Below, piece after piece: positions 45,360 through 58,339 of a DNA stretch of 64,000 bases. Location of the stretch: the NCBI RefSeq assembly GCF_030272615.1, contig NC_081408.1, forward strand, positions 403,983,389-404,047,388, in the 5' to 3' direction. Every line of letters starts with the position of its first letter. Position 1 is the stretch's first letter. The position numbers were made by a program, and so were the translations under genes. This DNA is from Cryptomeria japonica. Taxonomy: Eukaryota > Streptophyta > Pinopsida > Cupressales > Cupressaceae. Below the pieces are notes generated by a model that was given only the letters and a program-made list of their open reading frames with translations, was not told where the DNA came from and made no database searches.

Positions 45360-48300
45360 GTCCACTTCAAATATTAAAATAATAAAATATTAGATGGCTC
45401 CATTCGATGCCTTTCAATGTTACCCCAGCGAAGGTAAATAATAAAATAATGACAACCATAAGTCTCAAGAGATTATAAGATTAAGGAAGATAAGGATCAT
45501 AATCATGTAATAAAAAATATAAGAATGTTAAAAATCATAATCATATAAAAGGATCATAAACTTGTAATCACCATAAGATATGAGAGCAATAATCATATGA
45601 AAATATGTAATGTCATAAACATATAAACATGAGAAGTATGTGAGTACATAACATGATATGCATAGAAGAATAATGTTATTAGTATATGCAATTATTAAAG
45701 ATCATATAATCTATGTATGTAAACACAATAAGCATGAGAGCTAACCATCATAATGTGTGACATGAATAACAAATATGTAATACAAGAGTTGAAAGAAGCA
45801 CATAACAACACCAAGTGGAGGAAACAAGGCACAAGGCATAATGTAAGAGGTGAAATAAGAATGGAAGACGCACAACATGGCATAGACAAGGGACAAAGAG
45901 TAAGGAGGTACAAGGTAAATACAACAAGAAGCAAGAAGAATTACAACATATGTCATAAGCAAAATACTAATGTAGAAATGATACTTATGACGAAAAAACG
46001 ACATGATGAGCACAAAATATATTTAAACTCCACTTGTATTAAATGAAAATAAAATAGAAAATGTAGTAAGAGAGAAATATATCCAATAATGTCTATCAAG
46101 CCCTTCTTTAATATGCTCTAAAAACATATCACTAAAACTAACACCCCCATGATCATTAGAGAAGTGTGCCACCATGAACAAAAGTGTGATGTAAAGTCAT
46201 CAACTGTGATGAATGTTTAATAACTAACTTTGATGTTAAATTATGCAGTTGCTTATTTTCTTCATAGATAACCTCAACATATAGTGTGTTTGATCCACAA
46301 AATCAATAGGCTTGCTAACATTAGGACGATCCTCACCGTGCAGATCTATAGGATTCTCTTCATTTTGTATCATTGATTTTGTGGCTAAAATCTTAAACTT
46401 TATGCTTATCCATGCAATGATAAATATAAATTTTAACATTGTGGTGTAAATCGTGTTATGTCCTTTGGCTTAACCAAAGATGGATTAATAAGATTCTATT
46501 CTAAATGTTGTTCCAATACAATATGTAATGGTACTTCCAATGTAATGAATTCTCTAAATCTCATTGATTTGATATATGCATTATGGTCATCATTAAGTAC
46601 ATTCTCATTACACCAATTATTCAAATGTGACAATGATGTTAACTAACGAATATGAAAGGAAGTACTTGAAATACACTAAAATAAAAGAGGATATTTCTTT
46701 AAACTTGTTCATGTAAATCACTTGTCCTTTGATGGGTGGAAATAATCCATGAAAAAATATGTTGAAGTTCATCATCCCACAATGTAAACTCAAATGAGCA
46801 GTCAAAACTCGAAATCTGAAACTAAGTTAGAAGACCCAGTAGTTGAGCACCCTAACTTTGCGCTTCTCAATGTCCTTTGTGAAAATTTTTAATCACTCAC
46901 ATTTTTTTGCAACTGACTTGGCAAGTTCCCTACTTATAACTAAGGTTTAGGTCCACGTCATCAAATATGATACCACATCAACATGCTTTTTGCCAAAGTG
47001 TCCAAAAAGGACCAAAAATAAAAGAGTAAGACGTATACTTGTGCATTGATGTGGCATCACATGATTGTTGTTTTTTAGTGCTTAGAGATACATTTCATTC
47101 AATTATGGGTAGTCATCATCACAATAACAACTTTGAAGTCTCAACTATTGTTGCAATGTTATCAAAAATATTGGATATTAAATCGTGTGGACATACAAAT
47201 GTTGTCACAGCCATTGGAACATGCTCAACTACTAGATCATTTTCCCTATAATCATTAGCACTTATTTTTCTTGCTTGCATTGTAATACTTGAATTATAAA
47301 TGTCTTAAGCTCAATATTGTAATTGAAATATTTATGATAGCATTAGCCAAATCCTTGAAGTGATAGTACCATGTAAATATACGTCAAAAGCGATAATACC
47401 ATGTAAATATATGTCACACGCGATAATTTTGCAAAAAGTGAAGGTTTTTATTTGAAAGCCCTTATATGAAGGAATGAGTCATGTTTACCTTCATTCTTTA
47501 TCAAACAAGATGCCACAAATACAATTCGTGAAGAGCCCCCAGACCCGTGATTGTCTTCGAGACATTAGATCAACCTTTAAAAAGTTTTTTAAAAGTTATG
47601 ATCAAAAGAAGAAGAAAACATCCCTTCAAAGTGGGCCTTGAACTAAAGAGATCCTAAAACAGCCAACCAAATATAAAAAGGAAAAAAAAACCTAGCCCAT
47701 TTGTGTCCTATGATCTTGCGTATTATACTTCATATTTTTGCAATTTAGTTTGCAAACCAATAAGAGGAAAAACTGAAAAGAGAGGAAGGAGTAAGAAGGA
47801 AAAAGTACAACCTATCATTCACTAAATCACCAAATATATCAATGCTTCAATTCATCTGCATATCGATATTTCAATTCATCTGTCTTGTAAGCTTTCTTTA
47901 GCGTGTTTCATGCTTGTAACAAGTTTTTTTTTCATACTCTTCTGTTTTTTATTGTAAAAATAATTATCATGTCCCAGATTATAAATTCATATCTCACTAA
48001 TTTCACCTTTCTACTTTAACTTTCACTTTGTACATCAACACACTACTACTCTATATGGTCAATTGCAATGATATATTGGGTAATGAAAACAAATAAGAAA
48101 TTAATACAATATAACACTTGAACCAGCACAAATGAGCACTGTCAGCTCACAATGGCTAGCGAAAAAAGTTCCACGAGTTCAAATTTTTATTTTGAATTTT
48201 TAAAATGTAATGTTTGGATATACTATCAATAGATTCTTGATCTACTAATGAGGTTGAATGAAGTTGAATGATTTTGAATGAACCCTCCAAAGATCAAATC

Positions 48301-48670
48301 TTGCTGAATGCAAGGCTCAAACGCCATATGAGATTAGACAATATTAGACCACAATCTTGCCACAAACTTTGGTGGAATGGATGGCCCTTGGTCCTTGGTT
48401 CTCACAGAGGCTTCGACTTAGACTCGTGCTCGTGTTGGATTGCTATAACCAAATATGTGGGTTGATATAGAACCCTCCAACAAAACAAAAAACTAAAACA
48501 AAAAAGGCTTAAATCTCTACAAGCGGAAAAATGCCTTGTCACATTCTACACATACAAATCTAATCCAAGATATCAAATAGATCTTAGGACCAGAACTTCC
48601 CAAGATAAGTGATGATGGGACCAGTTTGAAATAAAGTCTATGGACCAATTTTCACAAAGAATAAACCACA
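45360..48670. other. AT-rich intergenic stretch
   Basis: I find no supported gene. From 45440 to 45760 there is a degenerate array of ATAATCATAT/AACATATAA-like words. A perfect-period 30-bp duplication (about two and a quarter units, core ATACCATGTAAATATA) lies at 47360-47427. Open frames here are all short and without recognisable domains. Confidence 0.5.
47360..47427 (+). repeat. 30-bp tandem duplication
   Basis: Units at 47360-47389 and 47390-47419 share TACCATGTAAATATA with a few differences and are followed by the first 8 bp of a third. It is a small local duplication in non-coding DNA. Confidence 0.8.
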
Positions 48671-49294
48671 TATAGACTTTTTATTGAATAAAGAACACTA
48701 ACTAAAGCGCTACTGAACTGTACAAATCTCAGACTTCTGAATATCATGGAACCCTTACTAAACGTAAAATATCAATTGTTATGCAATTACATTTACAAGC
48801 AGCTTTACTTAAATTGAAAAGCAGTTACAGAAAGTATGATAATCCAATTGATCAAAAACAAAGTGGCACTTAAATCATGGATCTGAATTTAAAAGGCGCT
48901 GAAAAAATCAGTAAGATGACCATGATAAGATGCACACCAGTAGAGTTCATAGCACAGAATACAGTTGTACACTTGCATTCTTTACATGTGATGGTCGTAA
49001 TATTATTTCCCCATATTTGGCTTTTTATGAATAGTAGATTAAAACAAAGGTTACAGAAATATAGCCTCACATACAATATCCAACTAACACTTGCATCAAA
49101 ACGAGACCAATTCAGTTGTGCAGACAGATCTCATATGAGACCTGGGATGAACATATTCTGCCTTGTACGAAAATTGCTTTGTACCTACAAATATTGCCTA
49201 GAGTTATTATTAGTCCAAAAGCTACATCTGACTATAGCTAGGGAGTAACAGATTTGACAAAGATTATGCTGCATTCCTTACAAATAGGAGATTT

Positions 49295-52200
49295 TCAGTA
49301 TCGATCATGCCGGTCATAACGCCTGTGTTAAAATCCAAACAACTAGTCAGCATAAATATAAATATACAGGCAATAACATGTATACCTGGGATTCACAAAT
49401 TATAAAACGGAAGGATGGAATTTAATTGAGATTGAAGGAAGCTAAAGCTTGGGAGTAAGTCAGCATCTTCTTAAAGAAAAAGTTGGAACATATATTATCA
49501 TGGGAAAGACAAATAAAGAGAATTAAATAGCTATCTAATTAAGTCACTAGGAATAATGAAATGTTTGTAGCAACCAAGCTACCTGTGGCGGTCACTCCTG
49601 TCCCTTTCACGGTCTCTAGAATGTTCAACTATTCGTTCTCTTGAGCGAGACCGTGACCTGTATATATAACAACCTCAAAATTCAAAATTCCTCTTATGAA
49701 GAAACTTAATCTTATGAGATAAATTTAGGAATCAAATTTGACACGGATAAAGCATTAAAAAGGACACCTTGTCAATGTCAATAGAACCTCTACAAAACTA
49801 AAACAAGAAATTTTCTCACGGACACATTAAAACTACCTCTTACGACTACGAGAATCATAACTTCTGGCATGCTCTGACTCCCTCTCATGACCCCGATCTC
49901 GTTCTCTGCTTCTGATATCACGATCCCTGTCTCTCACCCTTTCTCGATCTCGATCTCTGCTTCCAACACTATCCCGTCCACGATCACGGTCATCTCTGTC
50001 CCTATCTCGATCCCTGCTCGATGCTCTATCTCTATCTCTACTGGATCTGTCTCTGTCTCTGCTGGATGGCCTCTCTCTATCTCTACTAGTTGCCCTATCT
50101 CTCAACCTAACAAACAAATTTAGTTTGTTGAAACACCAAAAACCTTCAAATGAGCTTGCTTATTCAGGGAAACTTGAAACAGGAATATTAACAAATATTG
50201 AACACATGTAACATATATACAATCAATAAAAGAACATGTGACGAGTACCTTCCATCATCTTCCGGTCGATCATGTCTATGGCCTTTTATTCTCTCCTCCT
50301 GCAAAAATTAAAAAGAATGAAGAAATTCAACTAAAACATGGATTTGATAACTTTTGTAAACAGATGAAGAGGGCACTCATACTCTTGCACTAAATAGTAA
50401 ATATCCCTTTTATAATTCTAAATTTCTAACAATAGACAAATGTCAGCAATAGAAATAAAACTCACAACACAACAAACAGGTATAAGCTTACAATGGAGCA
50501 AGCTTCAACACATCCTAACCAAATAATGGGCTAGGAAATGCCACCGACCAAATAATAGAATTGTGACAGAGTACTTTTTAAAATCATATATAAGCACGGT
50601 ATCAATGAGAGAAAGCTTCAACATGTCAACCAAACACAGGTAAAATGGGCTAGGAAACATCACTGACCAAATAATGGACTTGTGACTGGGTACTTTTTTA
50701 ACTTACATATGAGCACAGATCACATCTCACTTAAAAATGAGTTGTGTGTTAAAAACGGTAAGCTTTCATTGTGCTTTTCACTGTTATTTAAAATAATTTC
50801 TTTGAATAGTAAATGCCAATATGGGGCAAGAGTCCCTGATTTCATGCAGAAGGGACTTATATTAGGAATTTAGGACAAAACTACTTGCATAAAACTCCTG
50901 GATTGGTAGTCCAACACGGTTCAAAGCAATAAGCTATTACAGTATCTGAATATTCTCACAACAAACCTAAACAAAGTAGGATAGAATCTGAAAATCTTTT
51001 GCTCTTCATAAGATCCAAGATTTAAAGGTTTCTCCTAACCAAATCCTAAACGGTCAGTTGACAAGAATGAGGCAAATATCCCATCTTACAGGATCCTGCA
51101 AGGTACAAAATGGAACAAATCTTTTAGGTATTTCATTGAAAAGGAAAAGATTATTTGTGAAAGCAGAAGAATAAATGAGATATACATGTTATACTTCAAA
51201 TCAAAGTGAGGCAACAACAACCCCAGAGCTGTCATTATAGCAAAACGGATAACTTCAATACTAACTACACATGCAAGTAAATTATATCCACCTCTTGTGT
51301 GTGGATCAGTTACAAAAATGAGGCATATATCCTTCATTCTAACTTATTGCAAGAGGCAACATTGAAAGCAACTTCTTTATGCGATCCAACAAATTTTTAA
51401 AAAAAATGTTTGTGAAAGCAAAGGGATAAATGAGATATACCTACACACATCCAATCAAGGTCAGGTAAAGACAACTCTAGAGCTGTTTATCTTTCAATAT
51501 TATTATTAATAATTCAGAATCTTAAATATATACGTATTAAAGAGTAAGTGTTACAAGAAGACTCAGCAAATCCCAAAGCAAGCCGGTCAAAACAAGGCCC
51601 AAGGACTCCAACCCGGATATCTCGCAAATCTAGTCAAACTCTCCAAGTCTGCCAAACTCTCCAAGTATGCAAATCTAGGAATCCATGAGTTCCAACACGT
51701 CGATTCAACCAGATCTAAGAAAGACAAGATAAAAAAAGAATAAAAATTTGAAAATACTTAAACACGTAAAAGCATGAAAGTCGAGCATTTTTGAAGGGTT
51801 TGAAGGACTTTTGGAAGATAGTTAAAAGTGAAATAGTAACATAGTTCCATGGAGTTTCTTGACAGGGAGACAGGTTATGGGGACGGGAGACCAAGGGCCT
51901 GAGTTTGGAGATGGCAAGGGGACGGCACAAATATATATAGCACTTGAAAAATTAGTTATAGAAAGATGTATAAATAACAAATATAAGAATTGTAAATGAA
52001 ACTTTGGCATTCTATGTAAAGTTTAAAGTTTAAACTAACAAACATTAAAAACATGGCATTGATTAAATTGAAATTTGAACATTAACAATAGCGGGCAGAG
52101 TTTTCAAATTTTGGGAGCAAATCAAAAATAAGTATAAAAATTACAAATGAAACTTTGGCATACTAAGTGAAGTTTAAACTAATAAACATAAAAAACAAGA

Positions 52201-55200
52201 CAATGATTGCATTAAAAATAACAATGGTGGGTGGAGATTTGGGGTCAAGTGGCAGCACCCCTCGCAAGGTCTGGGGATAAGCACAAATAAGGCCTCCAAA
52301 ACCTCACAAACCTTCATTACGAATGTCATTTTCACAAATTTAACACCTTTTTTGTTTTCAATTGGAGTTTCTAACTTTAAGCCATGAGAGACTCCTAGAC
52401 ATCCTCAAGATGGTCAAGGAACTCCTGGGAGTCCTCGAGATGGCCCACCATCCCCAATGTCTCAGCGGCATGTCTGTGGCGATGGCAGTGCGATGGGGTG
52501 GTGCTCCCCCAAGTCCCAACATCCCAAAAAGAGTGATTTTTGTGTGGGACACATCCCCATGGAACAAGGAATAATTATGAAACATGGCATGCGTCATGAC
52601 AGTTTGCGTGGTCCCAAAGACTTTAATTTGGCCCCAGAAGGGGCATTGCCCTTAAACCCCCACGGGAGGGGATACTCCCAAGTCCTTCCTCTAGTTTTAA
52701 AAAAACAAAAAAATGAAGAACTTTTTGGGTCATGTTGCATGAAAGAGCAACATTTTTTTTGACTTTTTCTCAATTAAATTCCTAGTAATTAAATTACATT
52801 AATACTTGTAGTTTGCTAAGTCAAATCCTGTTCTAAGTACTGCTCCTAAGGCTGTGGCATAATTTGTAGACTTGTCTGAGATACAAACGCATAACTCCCC
52901 GTAGAGCTAGCAATATCAGGCTGAGGATACAAGCTCCTTTCTACCATAGTTCATATTGTGATTTTTGTTTTGGATGCCATTGATATCATATTCCATGAGT
53001 TTTGTACAGTTTAACATTTGACAATATTTATATATCTAGAAATGTTGTTTTCTTCAGCTAAAATTTGCATTTACTCGTGAGTAAAATATACTTGTGTATG
53101 TGATCAAATTAGCTTCTATTTGAATAATTTATTCTCTTTAAAGTTTATTTATTGAAGTATGTATGATACAAGTTTAAATTGCTTTAAAATCTCTAAAGTT
53201 CATGGTTTTTCCAATTTGTTGAGTCTTTACTGGGTTGTTGTGTTGAGTCCGAGTTCCAAGTCAAAAATCAGCCAAGTCCAAGTCTTGTAACTATGAAAAT
53301 AAATCAAACATCTTAAATATATGATGTAAAACACCAAAAGGAATCAACCACAAGGCATCTATATTAAAATTGTAAGATACGAAGTTTTGTCTATTGGGGT
53401 TTTAATAGTTTTCTTTTTCTAAATTTTATTTTCTAATTATTATTTCATTTAGATCATATTTTACCATCCTCAATATTCTTAATTCTAAAATAATTCATTC
53501 GAACTTTTGAAGGAACTTCAGCACTTCAACCATTTATTGGATTCTTTTCTTAAATTTTTAACTCAGAAGTATTTAATTGTAACTAGCCTATGTGGATCAA
53601 AGTTACTTTATGTTTGTAATTGTTAGGCACATCGTTTCCCAAAAAAAAATTAATTAGTTCAGGTCAAATCTCTTAGCTTGGACTTTTGAATCCAATTATT
53701 TACCGGCCTTTGGCTGCTTTATTTTGAGAGTTTTGGATGGCACTATGCCATTAATTGGGGGTGAATAATTTATCCACCTCCCCCCATCTTAATTTCTTCA
53801 GTTCCATGAGGTGATCGAAACATTTATTCACCTCAAGAAAGTGCCATAACAAACCTCAACCCCCGGCTTCTACTGCAGAAAACCTCTCAGCATAATTAAA
53901 ATGAAAAGCAATGGTAAATACATAGTTGGAAAACTCAGTGAGTACTCGCCAAATTTATAGTCTGACAAGTTTTTGGCGAGTTTTTTCATAAATCTCAGCA
54001 AGCCTGTGTGCCATTAACTTGGTGAGTCTCTACCCAAAAAAAAAATCATTTTTTTAGCATTGTTATAAACAAAAATATGCCAAATACCTGATCTTTGTAA
54101 GAAATTTAACAGACTAGAATCAACAACTTTGACAACTTTATCACAATCATAATATCATTGATCAATGATGAAGTATCATACTATCAGTATCAAAGATACA
54201 AATGCCATTATTATTATATACAATACAGCCTTCAACTATGCACAAGAAAGGTAGAGGACAAATCAGAGGATATCATTGATTTGGATGACACAGATCCTTA
54301 TAGCAATTGGACAAGGCAAGATGAGGAGACCCCATTGTTTATTGCAAATGATTTTTTTAATTTTGAGATGCAGGCAATGGAAGATGTAGCTGCATCAAAA
54401 AGTAGCTACTACATTGTCATTGGATACCATTGATGAGGCAACCGAGTCATTGCCATCTAGCAGCAGGATGGAGGTCGAGTCAGAGCCACAAACATGGCCT
54501 TGAATGTTAAGCAAGGAGCTGCAACGGAGTGCAAGGATCAGAAGCTTTTGTAACGTCCCCGCTTTGAAATAGAATTTTATAATAAATATTAAATAATAAT
54601 AATAAAATTAAGAATATTATAAATAAAAATATAAATATAAAAGAATATAATTAAATATAATTAAAATTTAATTCAGCTAATGAATGGTCAAAAGACATAA
54701 AATGAAAAGTTGCTACTCCCTCAAACATGAGACATAAAAGGGGGAAGAGAACCTCATTTGATGGGAGATAATTTGGGAATCAGAAGTGCAGATCTGATTT
54801 AAATAAGAAGTGCAGATCTGATTGTGAAAGGTTGTGTCCCTTTCAAAGGGCAGAAATAATAAAGATTTGCACTCTTTCAAAGGGTGCTAATGGTGAAAGG
54901 GTGTCTCTTGCCAAAGGGCATGCATGATGAAGAGGTGGAACCTCCCCCTCACATTGAGAGATATCACGGAAAGGAATCAAAAGCCTCCAATGAAAGCACC
55001 ATCAATCAGATCAGATCAGAACTGTTATTAAGTTACAGGCAGTAACATCCTTGTTCTTGGTGGTATGCATGGGGATTATGGAAAAGAAAGGAAGAGGCAT
55101 ACACAACAGAGATTATTGAATCAGAATATCATCAAGCACTCACTCAGATCAAAGGATCGAAAGAGGGAAGAAGATAAGATTTGGACATTAATAATTAATG

Positions 55201-57207
55201 GAATAAACAGTAGACTCAAACACATAGTGGGAACTGTGGTATGTGTTCCCTATATATGGCACATTGCATACTATTTATCTAAATGCTACTGATTAAATGA
55301 TGCATAGTGGCTATGACCGTTTTGCATAGTATAATAAATATACATCTGAATATGTTTGTAAATACAGTAGCAATATTTATATAGAATTAGTCCATGTGAG
55401 GCATATGCACTTGAAGAAGTGGTCCAATCTGCTTGTGGCATCTTGTGGGAAAAAGATAGAGGAGTAATCCAGTGGTGACGAGGGGCTCACAAGTGGTCAT
55501 AAGAACCCTTGGAGTCAAGGAACCAGTTACACTCTCTATGCCAGACTCACAAGATGATGATGTGGACTTGGAAGGTACAGCAACATGGGCTGCCAAGTTT
55601 AACAAGGAGGTTAGAAGCAACCATTCCTTGGACTTGGTAGATAACGGACCCAAGCAACCCTTTCATGTCTTGGTGTATAAGTAATGGGCTTGGAAAGGAC
55701 AGCAACATGGGCTGCCAAGTCTAGCAAGGAGGTTAGAAGCAGCCATTCCTTAGACTTGGTAGACAACGGACCCAAGCAACCCTTTCATGTCTCGTATACC
55801 CACTCTTTCTGTTGTTACCTTAGAATATATTAGGACTGGTTAAGAATGGATATGCTTGTAGGTGTTTGCCTTTCCTTGTGGATGCAGGTTATCTTTAAAA
55901 GCCTCCACTCCTCTAATACAAGGTAAGTCTCAAGCCCTATTTCTGATTTATAAATTTATGAATTATTGATTGCAGTAGGATATTAGATTCAAGGATAATT
56001 ACATTGAGTACTGTGATAAATATTTGTTTCCAATATACTATTAGCAAGTTGAGAATGGAAATTGTCTCCTAATCAAGCAAATTAATTTGAGTCATAAGTG
56101 TATTGAAATTAGGTAATTGTTGTTAAAAAGGCCTATATCTAGTAGGGGATATTACAGCTTTTGCCAAGTTTTCTCTAGATCATTAGAAGAGGAAAATGTA
56201 AAATGTCGTAATATGCAATTTATAAATTGCTGTGATAATTTTTGAAGGCAATCATCTTAAATTCATAATACATGATGATGCAATTTTGTACTCTATTTGT
56301 ATCAAGATTCCACATGATGATGCAATTTTGTACTCTATTTGTATTCAAATGAATCAAATTTAATAGAACACACTTTTGTACTCATTGGATACATTGTCAT
56401 TAAATTTTGCCAAAAAAATGTTTTTTTTTAATTTATGTAATATTTTAAGTTGTCAAGTTGTTTGCTGGATTTTTCCGCACCTTTGTCGAATCGTTAATTT
56501 TGGGTCTCCAAGTATTTACCAAGTAGGTAAACATATAATAGCAAAATAGATATCTTTCACACAAACTACACATCCAATTGTGTTAAATCCATCTCATGTA
56601 CATGAAGAAGATGCAAATCTTTGGTGCCATACATAATATCTATTATTAGAAGTAACCTACTAGCTTTTAAGGAGATTAAACTTGGTGTTTTGTAACTAAG
56701 AAATTGTCAATTGAAATTTAATCCATAACCTAAATACACACCTTAAGATCATCCAGCTTCTCCCGAATTTGCATATATCCCAAGTGGAGTTTGCCTCCAA
56801 AATGATCAGCCAACCGACGGTCACTGAAAAAACAACAGCAATCAACAAATTAAATATATTTTATTATAAGAATGCAAAAGCCCCAACTAGGCAAAACAGT
56901 TATGGGGAGGTGGACTGTTTGCTGCCCCTAAAAGTTTAATGAGATTAATCTTCAAACATAAAACAAAAGACACGCACTTTCTCAAAGCTGCAAAAGTTTT
57001 TCGTCGAAAAACTGGGCCCAAAGCCTGCTGGTAACAAGGAGGCATAAGCCTTGTCAAAAGTTTGAAGTCCTCCAAATATCCCAAATACCATCCTTCCAAG
57101 TTAGATCCCAATGTTAAGCTACGAGACATAGGAAGCAAGAACTCTTACCTGTCATAAACACTCAAGAAAGCTCCACAAATGTCACATACACGAAGCTTCT
57201 GATCAGT
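49295..57207 (-). CDS. LUC7: LUC7-like U1 snRNP splicing factor, 3' six exons (partial gene)
   Basis: Minus-strand exons are 57149-57207, 56742-56823, 50249-50298, 49837-50106, 49583-49657 and 49295-49322 (stop TGA at 49295-49297). All introns are GT-AG and every phase agrees. Exons 1-2 encode TDQKLRVCDICGAFLSVYD and SDRRLADHFGGKLHLGYMQI, the second (C2H2-type) zinc finger and following helix of LUC7 proteins. The 270-nt exon encodes a long Arg-Asp/Arg-Ser repeat domain, and the C-terminus ends RRYDRHDRY. LUC7 family proteins are U1 snRNP components that help choose 5' splice sites in the nucleus. The N-terminal half (first zinc finger, coiled coil) is not found up to 64000, so it must lie more than 6.7 kb upstream, beyond the window. 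No damage is seen in these exons, which argues for a functional gene. The 3' UTR probably extends to about 48680, where TTTATT (AATAAA on the minus strand) occurs. Confidence 0.92.
54549..56156 (+). mobile_element. Solo LTR, 1.6 kb, TSD GCTTT
   Basis: The LTR runs from TGTAACGTCCCC to GGGGATATTACA, matching inverted ends, and is flanked by perfect 5-bp duplications GCTTT (54544-54548 and 56157-56161). It has a TATA-like TATATATGG near 55251 and, near 55920, an AAGGTAAG donor-like site. It contains a 122-bp-period internal duplication. No internal region remains. It is probably Ty3/gypsy, judged only by the terminal sequence. It sits in an intron of the LUC7-like gene, in the opposite orientation to the gene. 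Confidence 0.92.
55567..55792 (+). repeat. Internal duplication in the solo LTR (122-bp period)
   Basis: Segments 55567-55670 and 55689-55792 both read GACTTGGAA..ACAGCAACATGGGCTGCCAAG and end CAACCCTTTCATGTCT, with about ten differences. It is either a tandem duplication within this copy or a family feature of the U5 part of the LTR. Confidence 0.85.
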
Positions 57208-57229
57208 CTGCAAAACAGATAATGTGTAT

Positions 57230-58339
57230 GAGAAAAATATGGTTACATAAATCATCTTGCAATTTGAGATAACTGATAAGCCTTTATTTAATGCAAGCAG
57301 TTTTCCAGATTTGACTGTCACCAACTCGTGCTCTTTTACACTTGTATTCTAATTCCCCAAGCCATGCAAAAAAATTCATGGTATTGCTAATAGTTAAAGG
57401 AAACCAATAAAAAGCAGTGTTTCTCTTTGAGTTTTGATGACAAGGTTCTAGGAATGGCAAAAAACTTTCCAAAATTTGGCAACGGTGGGTACAGCTATTA
57501 AATTAATAATATTTAAATATTTAGAATTCATATAGATAAATAAGAATACAAATGCTTCAAAGAAGCTGAAAATTTAAAAAGCGTATGCACAATGCTGAAT
57601 TTGTAATGACATCCCATTGACCCATAATCCATTTGATAATCATAATGACAATTATTTGTAAATTTTATTCATGTTAATGAAAATTACAAAAGCACAAACG
57701 AGCTGAGAACCACGACTGACAAACATCAAAATGAGAAAATGTCAATGCCAAAATAAGATATGCAATTTGGCCAACAAACTTAGAAATCAAAGTCACCATT
57801 GAATGGAAATCTTGGAAACTGCCAGACTCAACTAAGTGCTACAACATGACTCCAACCAATCTTAGATGCACATCTTGGTCTTCATCAACCCACTGCAACT
57901 CCTCAAGTGCCTTGTTTATAGGGTTTGCTTGTACTCAAAGTGTCTTGCAATCAATGAGATGCAATGCATTGTGTACAACAACAAACATTCCACTCTCTTA
58001 GAGATAAAGTTGTTCCTCGTTAAAGAGTGGTTAAGTTATATGTGCACCAACTCCTCTCAAATTCTCAACAACAAAGGAACTAGTATCTATGAGACGAAGT
58101 GAACAAAAAGTGTATGTAGCAATCCTTGAGGGCTCACATAGTGAACAAAGTGTGCCTACCAATCATCGATAAACTATACTAGCCATAAAGTTCAATAAAT
58201 TTGTTCCACTTGATTTTATTTAATGCAACTTCCTCTGCATCAAATTTGGATTATTGTCAATGATGTCAAAGAGCAAATCAGTGTCGTAATGGACGGAGGA
58301 TTAGCGTGTGCCAAATTTATGGCACTATGATCAAGATTT
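57230..58339. other. Presumed upstream intron of the LUC7-like gene, nothing seen
   Basis: AT-rich sequence between the first visible LUC7 exon (57207) and the copia LTR. I looked on the minus strand for the preceding LUC7 exon (the sequence before TDQKLRVCD) and did not find it. No other feature is supported. Confidence 0.4.

Larger units (their letters stand above)
53930..56540 (+). mobile_element. Probable hAT DNA transposon remnant
   Basis: An open frame at 54158-54433 includes SEDIIDLDDTDPYSNWTRQDEETPLFIANDF, which resembles the acidic tail after the dimerisation region of plant hAT transposases. Upstream (53935-54030) are ACTCAGTGAGTACTCGCCAA and TTTTTGGCGAGTTTT strings, and downstream (56450-56500) TTGTCAAGTTG...GTCGAATCG, like subterminal repeats of hAT elements. 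The catalytic part is missing. The LTR at 54549-56156 interrupts it. Family and ends are uncertain. Confidence 0.4.
50299..56741 (-). other. 6.4-kb LUC7 intron with nested repeats
   Basis: The donor is GT at 56741-56740 and the acceptor AG at 50300-50299. It contains a probable hAT remnant (about 53930-56540) with a solo LTR inside (54549-56156). It also holds an imperfect duplication of about 100 bp sharing AATGAAACTTTGGCAT (about 51984-52091 and 52131-52222), and a GC-richer patch at 52240-52700 with CTCCTAGACATCCTCAAGATGG/CTCCTGGGAGTCCTCGAGATGG repeats that may be a non-autonomous DNA transposon. The other introns of the gene are 142-325 bp. Confidence 0.85.

Noticed and set aside
48877-49248. 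123-codon plus-strand ORF
   Set aside because: It has no recognisable domain and lies in the presumed 3' UTR of the LUC7-like gene on the other strand.
49887-50123. Plus-strand Ser/Ile-rich ORF
   Set aside because: It is the shadow of the Arg-Asp/Arg-Ser exon of the LUC7-like gene on the minus strand, whose splice sites and phases fit.
52362-52762. Overlapping ORFs in a GC-richer patch of the LUC7 intron
   Set aside because: Both strands are open because of higher GC and internal repetition (two similar CTCCT..ATGG segments). No domain is visible, so it is more likely part of a decayed DNA transposon.
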